A stretch of DNA of 64,000 nt from Moorena sp. SIOASIH. Lineage in GTDB: Bacteria; Cyanobacteriota; Cyanobacteriia; Cyanobacteriales; Coleofasciculaceae. A program made the translations under genes and the position numbers. The stretch is from NCBI RefSeq assembly GCF_010671925.1, contig NZ_JAAHIH010000001.1, positions 1,617,053 through 1,681,052 on the forward strand, written 5' to 3'. Under the pieces are notes generated by a model, which was not told the origin of the DNA, did no database searches, and worked only from the letters and a program-made list of their open reading frames with translations. Of this stretch, positions 54,169 through 63,109 are shown one piece after another; position 1 is the first letter of the stretch; each line of letters opens with the position of its first letter.

Positions 54169-54769
54169 GATAGATAGAGCAATCCTATTCAACTTTTCAA
54201 GGGGATTGCTTTATTTATCGACTAACTCGGAGCTGAAAAGGTTCCCTAGTTCTGAGGTTTATGGAAAATTTTACAGGGGAGGGTTTTTTTCGTTCGCGTA
54301 GCCTGGCCGAAAGGCCAATCGCGTAGCGTGACCTATTTGCCATCGCATTTTTATTCCTTGATTCTCATGCCTTTTTATAACTATTAATAGTTAAATATAT
54401 GTAAGCTATCAGCTATTAGCTTTTGAAGAAAACACGTAACCATTGCTTTCATCTCTGTTACGTCAGCTGACTGCTGATAGCTGACCGCTGATAGCTTAAT
54501 GCTTACACTTTTTAAAAATGGTTCTTCAGTACCTACTATGCTAAATTTCCAGTTAAAAAAACTCAGAAAGCTTGCTGAATAAGGGTTATAAGGCAATTTA
54601 ACTAATAAAATTTTCCTTTATACTGCCTCTTTACCCTGCTCCGTTCGCGTAGCGTGGCCAACGGCCTCAGTCCCTGCTCCGTTCGCGTAGCGTGGCCAAC
54701 GGCCTCAGTCCCTTTGCCAAAGTGTTTATTTAGCATAACAAGTACGGAAGAGCCTTAAAAATAACGTTT
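54169..54769. repeat. intergenic repeat cluster
   Basis: A GCGTAGCC...GGCCGAAAGGCC dispersed repeat (54290-54330), gctgata-type repeats (54470-54500), a copy of the ~65-bp repeat also at 16736 (54516-54585), and two tandem 38-bp units each containing GTTCGCGTAGCGTGGCC (54637-54674, 54675-54712), ending with the ccctttgccaaag boundary. No gene is seen. Confidence 0.7.
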
Positions 54770-55288
54770 CTAGGAACGATGACGAATCACTCCCGGTAAC
54801 TGGCGCAGCACATCATTTTTATATCCAGCGAATTTTTTAATAGCATCTTGATTGACAATATTCTTTTTAGGAAGATTAACAGTAATGGTTTCTTCCATTT
54901 GCCATGGATCAAAGTTTTGCCAGTTTTCAAAGTAGGCTTGCAAGTACAGCCAATAGGCTAGATCGAGCTGAGCATCGTATACAATCAGGATACATGGCAT
55001 TGGTTCTTTTAACCATGGCTCTATGTCTGAGCGTCCTAGGGGAAAGCCTATGGTATCTTGGTCTGCGGCTAGCATGCTCAGAAAATCCGTTGCCTTTAGC
55101 TTGACGTGAATTTTACCATTTTCAAGTTCACAATTGGTATCATAGGTAAAGATAATCAAGTCAAAACCATAGGTATACCCAAGCTCAACTCGTTCTACGG
55201 AGTAACCACATAATAATACATATCTTTCCACATAATTGATACTGATATCAGCAATAATTTGTTCTCTCGGTCGTTTATTTTTATTCAT
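54770..55288 (-). CDS. DUF4365-like protein
   Basis: 172 residues from ATG 55288 (frame open to 55339). The N-terminus KRPREQIIADISINYVERYV is followed by YGFDLIIFTYDTNCELENGKIHVKLKAT with a D...K spacing like a PD-(D/E)xK nuclease fold. DUF4365 is described as nuclease-like, which is where this resembles it. Catalytic activity is not shown. It lies alone, with no toxin-antitoxin or restriction partner beside it. Confidence 0.6.
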   Translation of the reverse strand: MNKNKRPREQIIADISINYVERYVLLCGYSVERVELGYTYGFDLIIFTYDTNCELENGKIHVKLKATDFLSMLAADQDTIGFPLGRSDIEPWLKEPMPCILIVYDAQLDLAYWLYLQAYFENWQNFDPWQMEETITVNLPKKNIVNQDAIKKFAGYKNDVLRQLPGVIRHRS

Positions 55289-55365
55289 TGACCGGAAGCA
55301 ATAGAAATGGTTTACTCTATAGCTTACAGCAGTTTTCAATTGGGTCAGTACTTTCGTTCTGGGTT

Positions 55366-55435
55366 TTAGGGAGTAGGGAGTAGGGAGTAGGGAGTCGGGA
55401 GTCGGGAGTCGGGAGTCGGGAGTCGGGAGTGGTAA
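55366..55435. repeat. gggagta/gggagtc heptamer tract
   Basis: About nine 7-bp units followed by TAAAAAATCCTG and two 'tgtgtac' copies, the reverse of the motif beside tracts at 12110 and 17300. Confidence 0.85.
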
Positions 55436-55551
55436 AAAATCCTGTTTACCTGTGTACTGTGTACCTGCATCGCTAAATAAAAGCGATCGCTTATCTATGG
55501 AGATACGCGATCGCTTTTAGTATTCAGAGATTATCCAATGAAAAATCCGAT

Positions 55552-56064
55552 TTAAGCACCAGCTAGGACAAAATCTACTTCATCAGCTCCGCCAGTTTCA
55601 TCTTGACCGGAGGTAATTTGTTCCCCATTCACTTCCACAGCGAAGGGTGTGCTGTCTAAATTGATATTGTAATCCGTTGTGTCAGGAGTATATCCCACAC
55701 TAGCCACCATCTTACGACCCTCATCGGTATAGATGAACGCCAACATTTGATTTTTTTCTTTCTTGTTGTCGTAAGCCCAAATGACCATATATTGTTGGTC
55801 CTGATAGTCGAATACTTTAGGCGGACGAGTGGGGACATAACGACCAGGATCACCAAAGCTAGCATCCAGGAAGCTTTGGACGGAACTGTCTTGTACGATA
55901 GCGTAGGCAACTTCTTGGGGAGAGGTAGCTTCTGCGTCACCTTCACTTTCGTCCCTCTCTTCTTCTTGATCACGGTTGCGGAAATAATCCACAGCCATTT
56001 TAGTTCCGACCGCACCGACTGCTGCTATACCAGCACCCATTAGTATGTTGCGCAGTTTACTCAT
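55552..56064 (-). CDS. membrane-anchored protein of unknown function
   Basis: 170 residues. One N-terminal glycine-rich hydrophobic segment (ILMGAGIAAVGAVGTKMAV) is followed by a very acidic stretch (EEERDESEGDAEA). A globular beta-rich domain then spans about residues 50-150 (VFDYQDQQYMVIWAYDNKKE), ending in an acidic C-terminus. I recognise no domain. It is probably anchored in the membrane with the domain on one side. A palindrome containing a HIP1 site (agcgatcgctt, repeated at 55483 and 55509) lies just downstream. Confidence 0.7.
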   Translation of the reverse strand: MSKLRNILMGAGIAAVGAVGTKMAVDYFRNRDQEEERDESEGDAEATSPQEVAYAIVQDSSVQSFLDASFGDPGRYVPTRPPKVFDYQDQQYMVIWAYDNKKEKNQMLAFIYTDEGRKMVASVGYTPDTTDYNINLDSTPFAVEVNGEQITSGQDETGGADEVDFVLAGA

Positions 56065-56094
56065 TTGTTGTTATGGCCTATGACTATCAACGAT

Positions 56095-56495
56095 GTGAAG
56101 TACCCAACCTGCTTCGCTGAGGTTGGGGCTTCCAATTCTCAACTCAAATCAGGGACGGTCTTATTCGTCTTTGAGGTTTCCCGCTTCATCCGCTGATGCC
56201 TGAACCAGAGGCGCGCGCCTGCTGGAATTGGTCTTACTCAGCGTCCACAGGCAGACATCCGCCTTCCGCAGACGTATAACTTTTACGACAGACTTACCAT
56301 GGAATTACAGCTCTATGGCTAACCAGCCGGGGCAAGTCTCTTCCCTGAGCTCTGCTAGTACTTTTACACCTTGAAGGTAGCCTTTTAGTCAGTCAGGCGG
56401 GTCATCAACCAACTTTATTCTAACACGATTCGCAACAAGTCCTCGTCTCGCTATCCATCCCCACCGTCTTTCACGGTGGGGATGGATAGCGAGTT
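56095..56495 (-). mobile_element. non-coding structured IS605-like element
   Basis: About 400 bp between two hairpins: CCCAACCT...AGGTTGGG (56103-56127), followed by GCTTCC, and a very long one with 21-bp perfect arms around CTTTC (56447-56493, starts CTCGCTATCCATCC). On the minus strand the interior begins with TAGAAT (near 56422), then short nested hairpins such as GCCT...AGGC and ACCTT-C-AAGGT, a pattern like HEARO/omega-RNAs. No ORF. Same layout as 8490-8905. Confidence 0.55.
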
Positions 56496-56576
56496 TTGTT
56501 AAATAGTAACACTATAGGATAAAGAGATAGGGAGATGGGGATATGGGGATATGGGGAGATGGGTAAGGGCTATGTG

Positions 56577-56608
56577 GTTGACACTCCCCACTGATAGAAT
56601 CAGGGGGA
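56577..56608 (-). mobile_element. right end of the broken tnpB element
   Basis: On the minus strand CCCCCTGA-TTCTA-TCAGTGGGG then AGTGTCAAC, comparable to the GTATGTCAC ends of the other element family. It directly follows the tnpB pseudogene. Confidence 0.6.
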
Positions 56609-56755
56609 TTCTTGGTTCATAGACCCGTCTTGCTTAACCAAACCGGAGTCAGGAAAAGTAGAGGACAGATCTCCCCAAGCGTTAAGTAAAGTTCCCGTGT
56701 GCCCCACGGTACTTAAGGCTCTAGTTAGGATGTTTTTAGCGGCATTATGGTCGCG

Positions 56756-56782
56756 TTCGCGTAGCGTCGCCTTCGGCGAATC
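56756..56782 (-). repeat. 27-nt dispersed repeat, in frame in tnpB
   Basis: GATTCGCCGAAGGCGACGCT on the minus strand, followed by ACGCGAA. Encodes DSPKATLRE. Confidence 0.9.
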
Positions 56783-57011
56783 TAACCGACACCCACATTT
56801 ACAGACATGGGTTCGAGTTGATAATGACTTCTTGACCACTTCACCACAGCTTGAACAATTCTGGCTTGTATAGGCAGGATTAACTGCAACAGTTATCCGA
56901 CCAAACTTTTGCCCAAAATATTCCAGCCACTCCCTGAACTTGTACCAACCTGCATCATTAATAGATTTGGCGAGACAGTGGTTTTTAACTAGATTTTTGA
57001 TCCTCAAATCT

Positions 57012-57065
57012 TGCCTTGGCCGTAGGCCACGCTTCGCGAACGGCACGCTGCGCGAACATAGGCGA
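57012..57065 (-). repeat. dispersed repeat breaking tnpB (RuvC-II site)
   Basis: Two overlapping copies of the GCGAACG/GCGCGAAC repeat separate SNDLVAY from DLRIKNL, removing the expected glutamate context. Confidence 0.75.
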
Positions 57066-57105
57066 CCAGATCGTTAGACCGGATTACGCAACGTGCCAGT
57101 CTCTT

Positions 57106-57165
57106 GGCATGTTCTATGCGCTTCGCGCAGGCTATGCGCTACGCGCAGGCTTCGCCAACGCCAAC
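57106..57165 (-). repeat. dispersed repeat breaking tnpB (between RuvC-I and II)
   Basis: Tandem 'tatgcgcttcgcgcaggc / tatgcgctacgcgcaggc' copies bring a stop codon (57139-57141) and a frameshift. Confidence 0.8.
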
Positions 57166-57474
57166 ACGCTGCCTACTTATTTTAAGGTGATGTCTACCTA
57201 ATCTATTGACGGCTTTGTTACGGTTAGATGAGCCTTTCTTTTTTCGGGAGACCCGACGTTGGTAAAACTTTAATCGTTTTTCGCTTTTGCGATAAAACCT
57301 AGGATTAGGTTCTGAATAACCATCAGAGTCAGTGTAAAACTCTTTTAGTCCGACATCTAACCCGACAGTGAATCCAGTAGCTCCTAGTCGCTTTAAGTTA
57401 TCTATTTTGACACAAAACTGAACATAATAACCATCAGCTCTTTGGACTATCCTAACGCGCTTTATCAACTTCTG

Positions 57475-57501
57475 TTCGCGTAGCGTCGGCTTTGCCGAAT
57501 C
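57475..57501 (-). repeat. 27-nt dispersed repeat, in frame in tnpB
   Basis: GATTCGGCAAAGCCGACGCT on the minus strand, followed by ACGCGAA. Encodes DSAKPTLRE between DLWRF and QKLIKRV. Confidence 0.9.
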
Positions 57502-58024
57502 GAAACGCCACAAGTCCCATGTACCCTTGAGCTTAACCTTACCGATCCCTTTTTTATCGGTAAAGTTTATAGACTTCTTGTCTGGGGATAATTTCCACCC
57601 GGACTGCTTGTATTCGACTGATCTAGAATGTTTCTTGAAGCGAGGGTACCCTTTTTTGCCGGGCACTTTTTTCTTGCAATTGTCAAAGAAACGTTTAATA
57701 GCACGCTCTACGTTCTCGACAGAGGCTTGACAAGCATGACTGTTTAGATCTTTAACAAATTCAAATTCATCCCTTAGTTGAGTGTTGTAGCGATAGAGCT
57801 CTTTCTTCTTTACTCCGCGATTTTCCATCCAATACCGAAGTACCTTATTCCGGACAAAACGAGCCGTTCTAATAGCTTCATTTACTGCTAATTCTTGAGG
57901 CTTTTTTAGAATAGCTTTGAACTCCATGACCAACACTCGCACATCACCTCCTTTTGTTGTATCTACTCGACCTGTTTTAGTGCTATTCTAATTATAGACC
58001 CCTTAAATTATAAGGTCAAGGAAA

Positions 58025-58207
58025 ATGTCTGAACAAATCAAAAGAAAAGTAGGAAGACCTAGATTGCACGAAGAGCCAAAGAAAAGTTACAGTATCAAGG
58101 CTACTGAGACTGGTTGGCGGGGACTGAAACGTTTGGCAGCCAGTTCGGGGTTGAGCTTATCTGAGTACCTAGAGTTCCTGGGAAGATCTGGAACCTTACC
58201 AAGTTAG
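58025..58207 (+). CDS. small ribbon-helix-helix-like DNA-binding protein
   Basis: 60 residues. An N-terminal AT-hook-like RKVGRPRLHEEP is followed by KKSYSIKATETGWRGLKRLA and SSGLSLSEYLEFLGRSG, which fit the strand-helix-helix of RHH/CopG-type proteins. ATG 58025 follows AAGGAAA. It is divergent from the tnpB pseudogene, with an 82-nt AT-rich spacer between them that could be a shared operator. A terminator hairpin follows. It may be a regulator carried with the element or an orphan antitoxin. No toxin gene is next to it. Confidence 0.65.
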   Translation: MSEQIKRKVGRPRLHEEPKKSYSIKATETGWRGLKRLAASSGLSLSEYLEFLGRSGTLPS

Positions 58208-58216
58208 AAAAAAGAC

Positions 58217-58251
58217 GCCCGAACAGTTAGGGAATAAATTCCTGTTCGGGC
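58217..58251 (+). terminator. terminator of the RHH gene
   Basis: GCCCGAACAG, a 15-base loop, CTGTTCGGGC, 9 nt after the stop codon. Confidence 0.65.
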
Positions 58252-58749
58252 TAACCCCATAAATAGAATTTAGGGGCTTGCGCCCTCAGGGTTTTCGGTC
58301 ACCTGCGGAAGCACCTTGTAAGCCTTATGGGAAGAACCTTTGGCGGCACTGACTACCTTTGACCGCGCTGCATCCCTGCTCCCTGCCTCATAAGGGTAGG
58401 TTTTTAACAAAGACGTGAGGTGTGGGGTGTAGGGGGTGGGGTGTAGGGTGTGGGGAATAAGAAAGCGATGCAGCGCGGTCTTGGGGAGGCAGCGCGGTCT
58501 TGGGGGTTCCCCCCATGAGCGACTGCCGTGGTTTCCCCCATGAGCGACTGCATCGCTTCTTCGTTGTTTTCCTTTTCCTCTCCCTGTGATCCGCCCCCGA
58601 CCGGTCGGGGGTTGGGGGTGGGGCAGGACCCAAATGTAAAAAACCTACCCCTGCTCCCTGCTCCCTGCTCCCTGCTCCCTGCTCCCTGTTCCCTGTTCGC
58701 TGTTCCCTAAAAAAAACCAAAACTTTCTACCTCACCCAATTGAGAACTA
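58252..58749. repeat. intergenic repeat cluster
   Basis: Contains ggggtgt-type repeats (58420-58456), a 2+2 copy of the hairpin repeat (58464-58558), a 'cccgaccggtcggg' palindrome (about 58595-58609) and ctccctg heptamers (58650-58705). No gene is seen. Confidence 0.7.
58464..58558. repeat. dispersed hairpin repeat, 2+2 units
   Basis: agcgatgcagcgcggtcttg with a second unit, then two right-arm units ending gactgcatcgctt. Confidence 0.9.
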
Positions 58750-60117
58750 CTATAGATTGTCGATCACAAAGGGTTTGATAGCACTACTACTCCACTTATT
58801 CTTGAGTTTCTCAACTATAAATGGCCGAATTACAAACTTAGGGGGAACACCGTTATGTACATCAATCCGTAGGAAAGTATGAGGAGAGCGGCCTGTTCTG
58901 CCTTTACCTTTTTGTCCGATAAATAAAAGCGATCGCGCCACCATTTGAACATAACCTCCCCGACTAATTTCCATCAGTTCAACCCCATCTTTGCGCTGAC
59001 GCCGCAAACTAGCACCACTTCCGCCACATACCAGCCAATTTAAATTGGAGTCAGCATGTCTAGTATCAAGGGTACGAAGATACTCAAAACAATGAGCGTG
59101 TCCACTTAAGATTAAATCTACCAGTGGGCGTTTTTCTGGTAGGGAACCAATAGCAGCAGCCACCTGATCTAATACTCGGCGTAAATGGCCACGAACTGCG
59201 ATCGCATCTGGCTGCTCCCATCGGGTTGCTTCCGTTGAATAGGGAGAGTGATGAAGATAGATCACTCGTCCCCGTGCCTGAGGATCATGCCAAGAATCAA
59301 TTAACCGTTGCTGTAACCAGTCTAGTTGCTCTTGGTCAGGACCAGCCTTAGGTTTAGACGAAGAGCCAGAAATACAAAAGGTATTGGAATCAAGGGCAAA
59401 AAAGTCAATCCCGCCATATCTAAAGGTATAGTAGCGATTAGGTAGGCGGGTAAAGTGACCAGGTTGGTAGCGCAGGCATCTTCCCGTTTCGGTCTTGGCC
59501 GTATAGTGTTGGTTGAGGTACTCCGCTAAATTACTGCGCTTGTGAGGTTGACTCAAGCAATCAAGAAAAGCGTGAGCATAGGCTTTGCCTTGGTAAGAAC
59601 TATCCCAACCTAGAGTAAAACCTAACTGATATTTTAACCAACGGCGTAGAGGTAAACTTAACTGAGCAAATAATCTGGGCAGAAACGTCAGGTCATAGTA
59701 ATCATGATTTCCTGGTACAGGGAAAATCGGTTGATTAAAGACTAGTCGAGTACAGTCAGTTTTCTTGACAGGACTCCTAACACCGAAAACCTCTCGGTAG
59801 ATTTTAATAAATTTCTCCAGATAAAACTCACCAGACCCAAATGGATAAACCAGATCTCCTGTGTGTAAGGTAAAGGGACAAGTATCGATGTGGTCAAGTA
59901 ATTGTTGAGCTATTTGTGCTTGCAGCTTCCGTCCGTATTCCGTGTCTGAATCCGTATCCCCAAGAACTAGAAAGGAAAATTCTGGACATTCATTGTGACC
60001 ATCATCAAGGACTAACTGAGTTTGGTCAATTCCCTGATTGATAATCCCAGGATTACGCCAGCATACCCACTGCTTGATTTTAGCGATTTTAGTAGCAATA
60101 GATGGGTCATATAGCAT
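58750..60117 (-). CDS. calcineurin-like metallophosphoesterase
   Basis: 455-residue phosphatase with all metal-binding motifs in order: LVLGDTDSD, TLHTGDLVYPFGSGEF, FPVPGNHDYYDL, VIYLHHSPYS and LILSGHAHCFEYL. The N-terminal 45 residues are an added domain starting MLYDPSIATKIAKIKQWV. There is no signal peptide, so it is probably cytoplasmic. The substrate is unknown; purple-acid-phosphatase-like sequences share this layout. It stands downstream of the polysaccharide cluster in the same direction, but a 500-nt repeat region separates them. Confidence 0.92.
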   Translation of the reverse strand: MLYDPSIATKIAKIKQWVCWRNPGIINQGIDQTQLVLDDGHNECPEFSFLVLGDTDSDTEYGRKLQAQIAQQLLDHIDTCPFTLHTGDLVYPFGSGEFYLEKFIKIYREVFGVRSPVKKTDCTRLVFNQPIFPVPGNHDYYDLTFLPRLFAQLSLPLRRWLKYQLGFTLGWDSSYQGKAYAHAFLDCLSQPHKRSNLAEYLNQHYTAKTETGRCLRYQPGHFTRLPNRYYTFRYGGIDFFALDSNTFCISGSSSKPKAGPDQEQLDWLQQRLIDSWHDPQARGRVIYLHHSPYSTEATRWEQPDAIAVRGHLRRVLDQVAAAIGSLPEKRPLVDLILSGHAHCFEYLRTLDTRHADSNLNWLVCGGSGASLRRQRKDGVELMEISRGGYVQMVARSLLFIGQKGKGRTGRSPHTFLRIDVHNGVPPKFVIRPFIVEKLKNKWSSSAIKPFVIDNL

Positions 60118-60618
60118 GTTTAAAATAGGTGAGGTAGATTTGGAATTTTAGGGAATAGGGAATAGGGAATAGGGAGTAGGGAGTAGGGAACAGGGAACAG
60201 GGAACAGGGAACAGGGAACAGGGAACAGGTAATAGGTAATAGGTAATAGGTAATAGGTAATAGGTAATAGGTAATAGGTAATAGGTAATAGGTAATAGGT
60301 AATAAAAAAAATACTGTGTACATGATAGCTATTAAAAAAACCTGTTATTGGGAATCAATAATAACTTATTTCGAGGCAAAAATGCTTTGTATATTGTTAC
60401 ATATAATCTGTTATATAACTGATTACTATTACAAATATTTTATGAACAAAATTGCTGATTTTTAATAACCAAAAAAATCCTCCAAGCTCTTTGCTACTGC
60501 TCCCTGGTCTCTACTCCCTACTCCCTGCTCCCTGCTCCCTGCTCCCTGCTCCCTACTCCCTACTTCCTACTCCCTATTCCCTATTCCCTATTCCCTGTTC
60601 CCGATTCCCTATTCCCTT
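60118..60618. repeat. heptamer arrays (gggaata, gggaaca, aggtaat; ccctgct, ccctatt)
   Basis: 60150-60229 holds gggaata/gggaaca units and 60230-60304 about eleven aggtaat units. After an AT-rich gap, 60495-60615 holds ccctgct, ccctact and ccctatt units. AATACTGTGTACATG (60310-60324) repeats the element beside other tracts. Both strands are open through the arrays, but that is a repeat artefact. Confidence 0.85.
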
Positions 60619-62871
60619 TTACTTGAACAATGTCGGGGTAAGGTTCTCTTCCTCCTCCCAATCCTGTTCTTTGTGATTGCTTCCGTAACCAGATTTGTAG
60701 TATTTATAAGGGCTAAGAGAGTCACCTTTAACACCATTAGCAACAATGCCTAAAACCTGAATTTGAGACAGTTTCAGATTCTCAAGAGCTTGGGTCAGAG
60801 CAGAACGATCTGTTTTCCCAACGCGAGTTACCAGAATCAAGCCGTCAGTAAGAGGACTAAGCAAGCTAGTGTCCGCTAATCCCAAAACTGAGGGAGTATC
60901 ATAAATCACCAGGTCAAACGTTTCGTGGAAACCTGCCATCAATTGTGCCATTTTCTGGGAAGAGATCAGCTTGGTAGGATCTGGGGGAAGTTGACCTGCG
61001 GTTAGGACTGATAAGCCAGCTACAGGTAAATTGTCCTCAATTACGTCTGAAGGGGATAGGGTTTGGGCAATTAAATTGCTTAATCCAGACTGGTTGGGTA
61101 ACTCCAATCTTCGATGAACTTGGGGTTTACGCAGATCCGCATCAACTAATAACACCTTTTTCCCTATGGCTGCCGCTGTTTGAGCCAGGTAAATAGCAAT
61201 GGTTGACTTACCATCCCCAGGCAGAGCTGAACTGATTGCCAGAGAACGGATTGGGCGGTCTGAACTCAGTAATTGAATATTGGTATAGAGTACTCGTAGG
61301 GCTTCCAAAAAGTGTGAGGATTGGGAGTCCCCATAATAGATGTAAGGCGTTGATTTTTGCTTCAAAGCTGGTATTAGCCACGTAAAAGGTTTAGACAATA
61401 AACCTCCTACTTTGGCTAGGGAGTTATTACTTGGCGTTGCTGCTATTTGTTTATTAATGGGGATATTCCCTAACAAATGGAGTTTGCTTTGCTGTTTTAG
61501 TTCCAGGGCAGTGTGATAAACGTTATCTAATTTTTCCAAAATCAAAGCCACACCAATGCCTACAGCAAGACTAGCTACAGCTCCCAAGGTTATACTACGT
61601 TGAATATTAGGAGAGATGGGAGCCACTGGCCGAACTGGGGCTTCAATTACTTCCCAAGGAATCTCGGTTTGGGCGGCTTCGATTTGCAACGTTTCCCAGG
61701 TAGCCCGAAAACGGTTTAACCCCTCAGTAGCAATTTGTATTTCTAGCTGTAAGTCGGTATATTGTCTGGTTAAAGCAGGCATTTGTTGAGCCTGTTGTTT
61801 TAGCTGTTGTTGGGCAACTAATAAGGTTTGACGTTGGGTTTCAAGCCTTTGCACTTCAGTTACAGCTTCTGCTAACTTGGATCCTAAAATTCGCTCTGCT
61901 TCTTGCTCTAGGATTGGGAGGAGGTTTTGCCGTTGATTTTGGAGAAGTCGAATCGCCGTGCTTTGTGCTTGGAAGCGAGTTAATTCCGCAGCAATTTGCG
62001 TTTCCACCTCTCTTAACTGACCAATAATTTGCTGATATAGTGGAGCTTCGCTAAGAGCGGCCACAGCCCCAGTTTCTTCTTGTAGAGAACCAAGATTGAA
62101 GCGGCTTTTAGCTAATTGTTGTTCAAGGGCTAAGTTTTCCTGCTTCAAGGCGGTAATTTGAGAAGCGATTAGTTCAGCTTGGCTGTCTGGGTTAGTAAAC
62201 TGATATCGCTCTCGAAAGGCTTGTAATTGGTTTTGCAGTTCATTTACCCTGGCTTGTAAGGATGGTAACTGGTTTTCAATGAATTGAATCCCTTGGCGTA
62301 AGTTAGTCTGGCGCTCGTTCAGGGAGTAGTTCAGGTAGACTTTGGCTAATTGCTCTAAAATAGTGAGGATCAGATCCGGATCGTTTCCCTGGTAGCTGAT
62401 TTCCAAGATCTTAGTTTTCCCTAAGCGAGTAATTTTTAAATTGCCAATTAGGGAATTATAACTAATTTCGGGATAGGTTTTTTGTACTTCTGCGAGCACT
62501 ACTTCCATTAGCTCAGGACTACGCAGGACTTGAATTTGGGTTTGGTAGTCTAAACTAGATTTAATGTTTTGGTTCCCTAAACCAGGCGTTAAATTGCCTA
62601 AGTCATTTTCAGCATTAACAGGCTCTACTAAAATCCGAAATTTGCTTTGGTAACTTGGCTCTTCATTTAAACTTCTCGGGATGACGAAGGATATCCCTGT
62701 CACTGTTACCCCTACAATGACTACTCCTCGCCGTCGCGCCACCGCAAACCAACGGCCCAAATCCCACTCACTGTCTTCTGATTCTAACCACGGTGACCCT
62801 TGAGGTAAAGGGGGAAAGCTACCGTTACTACTCGTAACTGAGGGAGGAGAGGGAGAAAAGTTATGAACCAT
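60619..62871 (-). CDS. polysaccharide co-polymerase/autokinase (Wzc-like BY-kinase)
   Basis: 750-residue inner-membrane protein controlling capsule or exopolysaccharide polymerisation and export. The N-terminal Wzz domain is flanked by two transmembrane helices (RGVVIVGVTVTGISFVIP near 50-67 and SITLGAVASLAVGIGVALIL near 425). Between them is a long periplasmic coiled coil (about 180-400). The C-terminal BY-kinase has Walker A LPGDGKSTIA (near 550), Walker A' VLLVDADLRKPQ and Walker B DLVIYDTPSVLG. The tail has a tyrosine cluster SPYKYYKSGYG, the autophosphorylation region. It lies downstream of a polysaccharide export gene in the same direction. Confidence 0.95.
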   Translation of the reverse strand: MVHNFSPSPPSVTSSNGSFPPLPQGSPWLESEDSEWDLGRWFAVARRRGVVIVGVTVTGISFVIPRSLNEEPSYQSKFRILVEPVNAENDLGNLTPGLGNQNIKSSLDYQTQIQVLRSPELMEVVLAEVQKTYPEISYNSLIGNLKITRLGKTKILEISYQGNDPDLILTILEQLAKVYLNYSLNERQTNLRQGIQFIENQLPSLQARVNELQNQLQAFRERYQFTNPDSQAELIASQITALKQENLALEQQLAKSRFNLGSLQEETGAVAALSEAPLYQQIIGQLREVETQIAAELTRFQAQSTAIRLLQNQRQNLLPILEQEAERILGSKLAEAVTEVQRLETQRQTLLVAQQQLKQQAQQMPALTRQYTDLQLEIQIATEGLNRFRATWETLQIEAAQTEIPWEVIEAPVRPVAPISPNIQRSITLGAVASLAVGIGVALILEKLDNVYHTALELKQQSKLHLLGNIPINKQIAATPSNNSLAKVGGLLSKPFTWLIPALKQKSTPYIYYGDSQSSHFLEALRVLYTNIQLLSSDRPIRSLAISSALPGDGKSTIAIYLAQTAAAIGKKVLLVDADLRKPQVHRRLELPNQSGLSNLIAQTLSPSDVIEDNLPVAGLSVLTAGQLPPDPTKLISSQKMAQLMAGFHETFDLVIYDTPSVLGLADTSLLSPLTDGLILVTRVGKTDRSALTQALENLKLSQIQVLGIVANGVKGDSLSPYKYYKSGYGSNHKEQDWEEEENLTPTLFK

Positions 62872-63109
62872 TGAGTTTCGCTTCCAATTTAATCAAGGGG
62901 ATGCTAGAACAGTTGACTACACAAGAGTTGGTTGGTACCGGTTATACAGAGATATGGCACCTTCAATTAAAAGCTCTAAAATTTAGAATTCAGCAGTCAT
63001 GATTCAGGATTAATAATAAATATTTTTTAATGTTTTTATTATCACTAACTGGAATTTAAAAAAATACTTTTTAATGTTTTTAAGGGACTTTTATAGATAA
63101 AAAGCTAAT
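62872..63109. other. spacer between the BY-kinase and export genes
   Basis: AT-rich with 'tttttaatgttttta' twice (63026 and 63069 regions). On the minus strand it separates the two genes of the cluster. No terminator is evident, so read-through is plausible. Confidence 0.4.

Larger units (their letters stand above)
56600..57942 (-). pseudogene. tnpB pseudogene carrying four small-repeat insertions
   Basis: The N-terminal part (57942-57139) reads MRVLVMEFKAILKKPQELAV, then RuvC-I GLDVGLKEFY, to HHLKISRQR. The C-terminal part (57046-56600) reads DLRIKNLVKNHCLAKSIND, zinc ribbon CSSCGEVV, HVCKCGCRL, RDHNAAKNI. Between them, in shifted frames, EHAKRLARCVIRSNDLVAY is still readable. Four GCGTAGCG-type repeats interrupt the gene. 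Two are in frame: 57475-57501 adds DSAKPTLRE and 56756-56782 adds DSPKATLRE, the second between zinc ribbon and the last RuvC Asp. Two others (about 57106-57165 and 57012-57065) break the frame, the latter at the RuvC-II glutamate site. Confidence 0.85.

Noticed and set aside
60120..60676. Open frames on both strands rich in LLPITYYLLP and SLLPAPCSLLPAP
   Set aside because: They are translations of 7-bp repeats, which stay open in any frame without stops. No ribosome site or homology.
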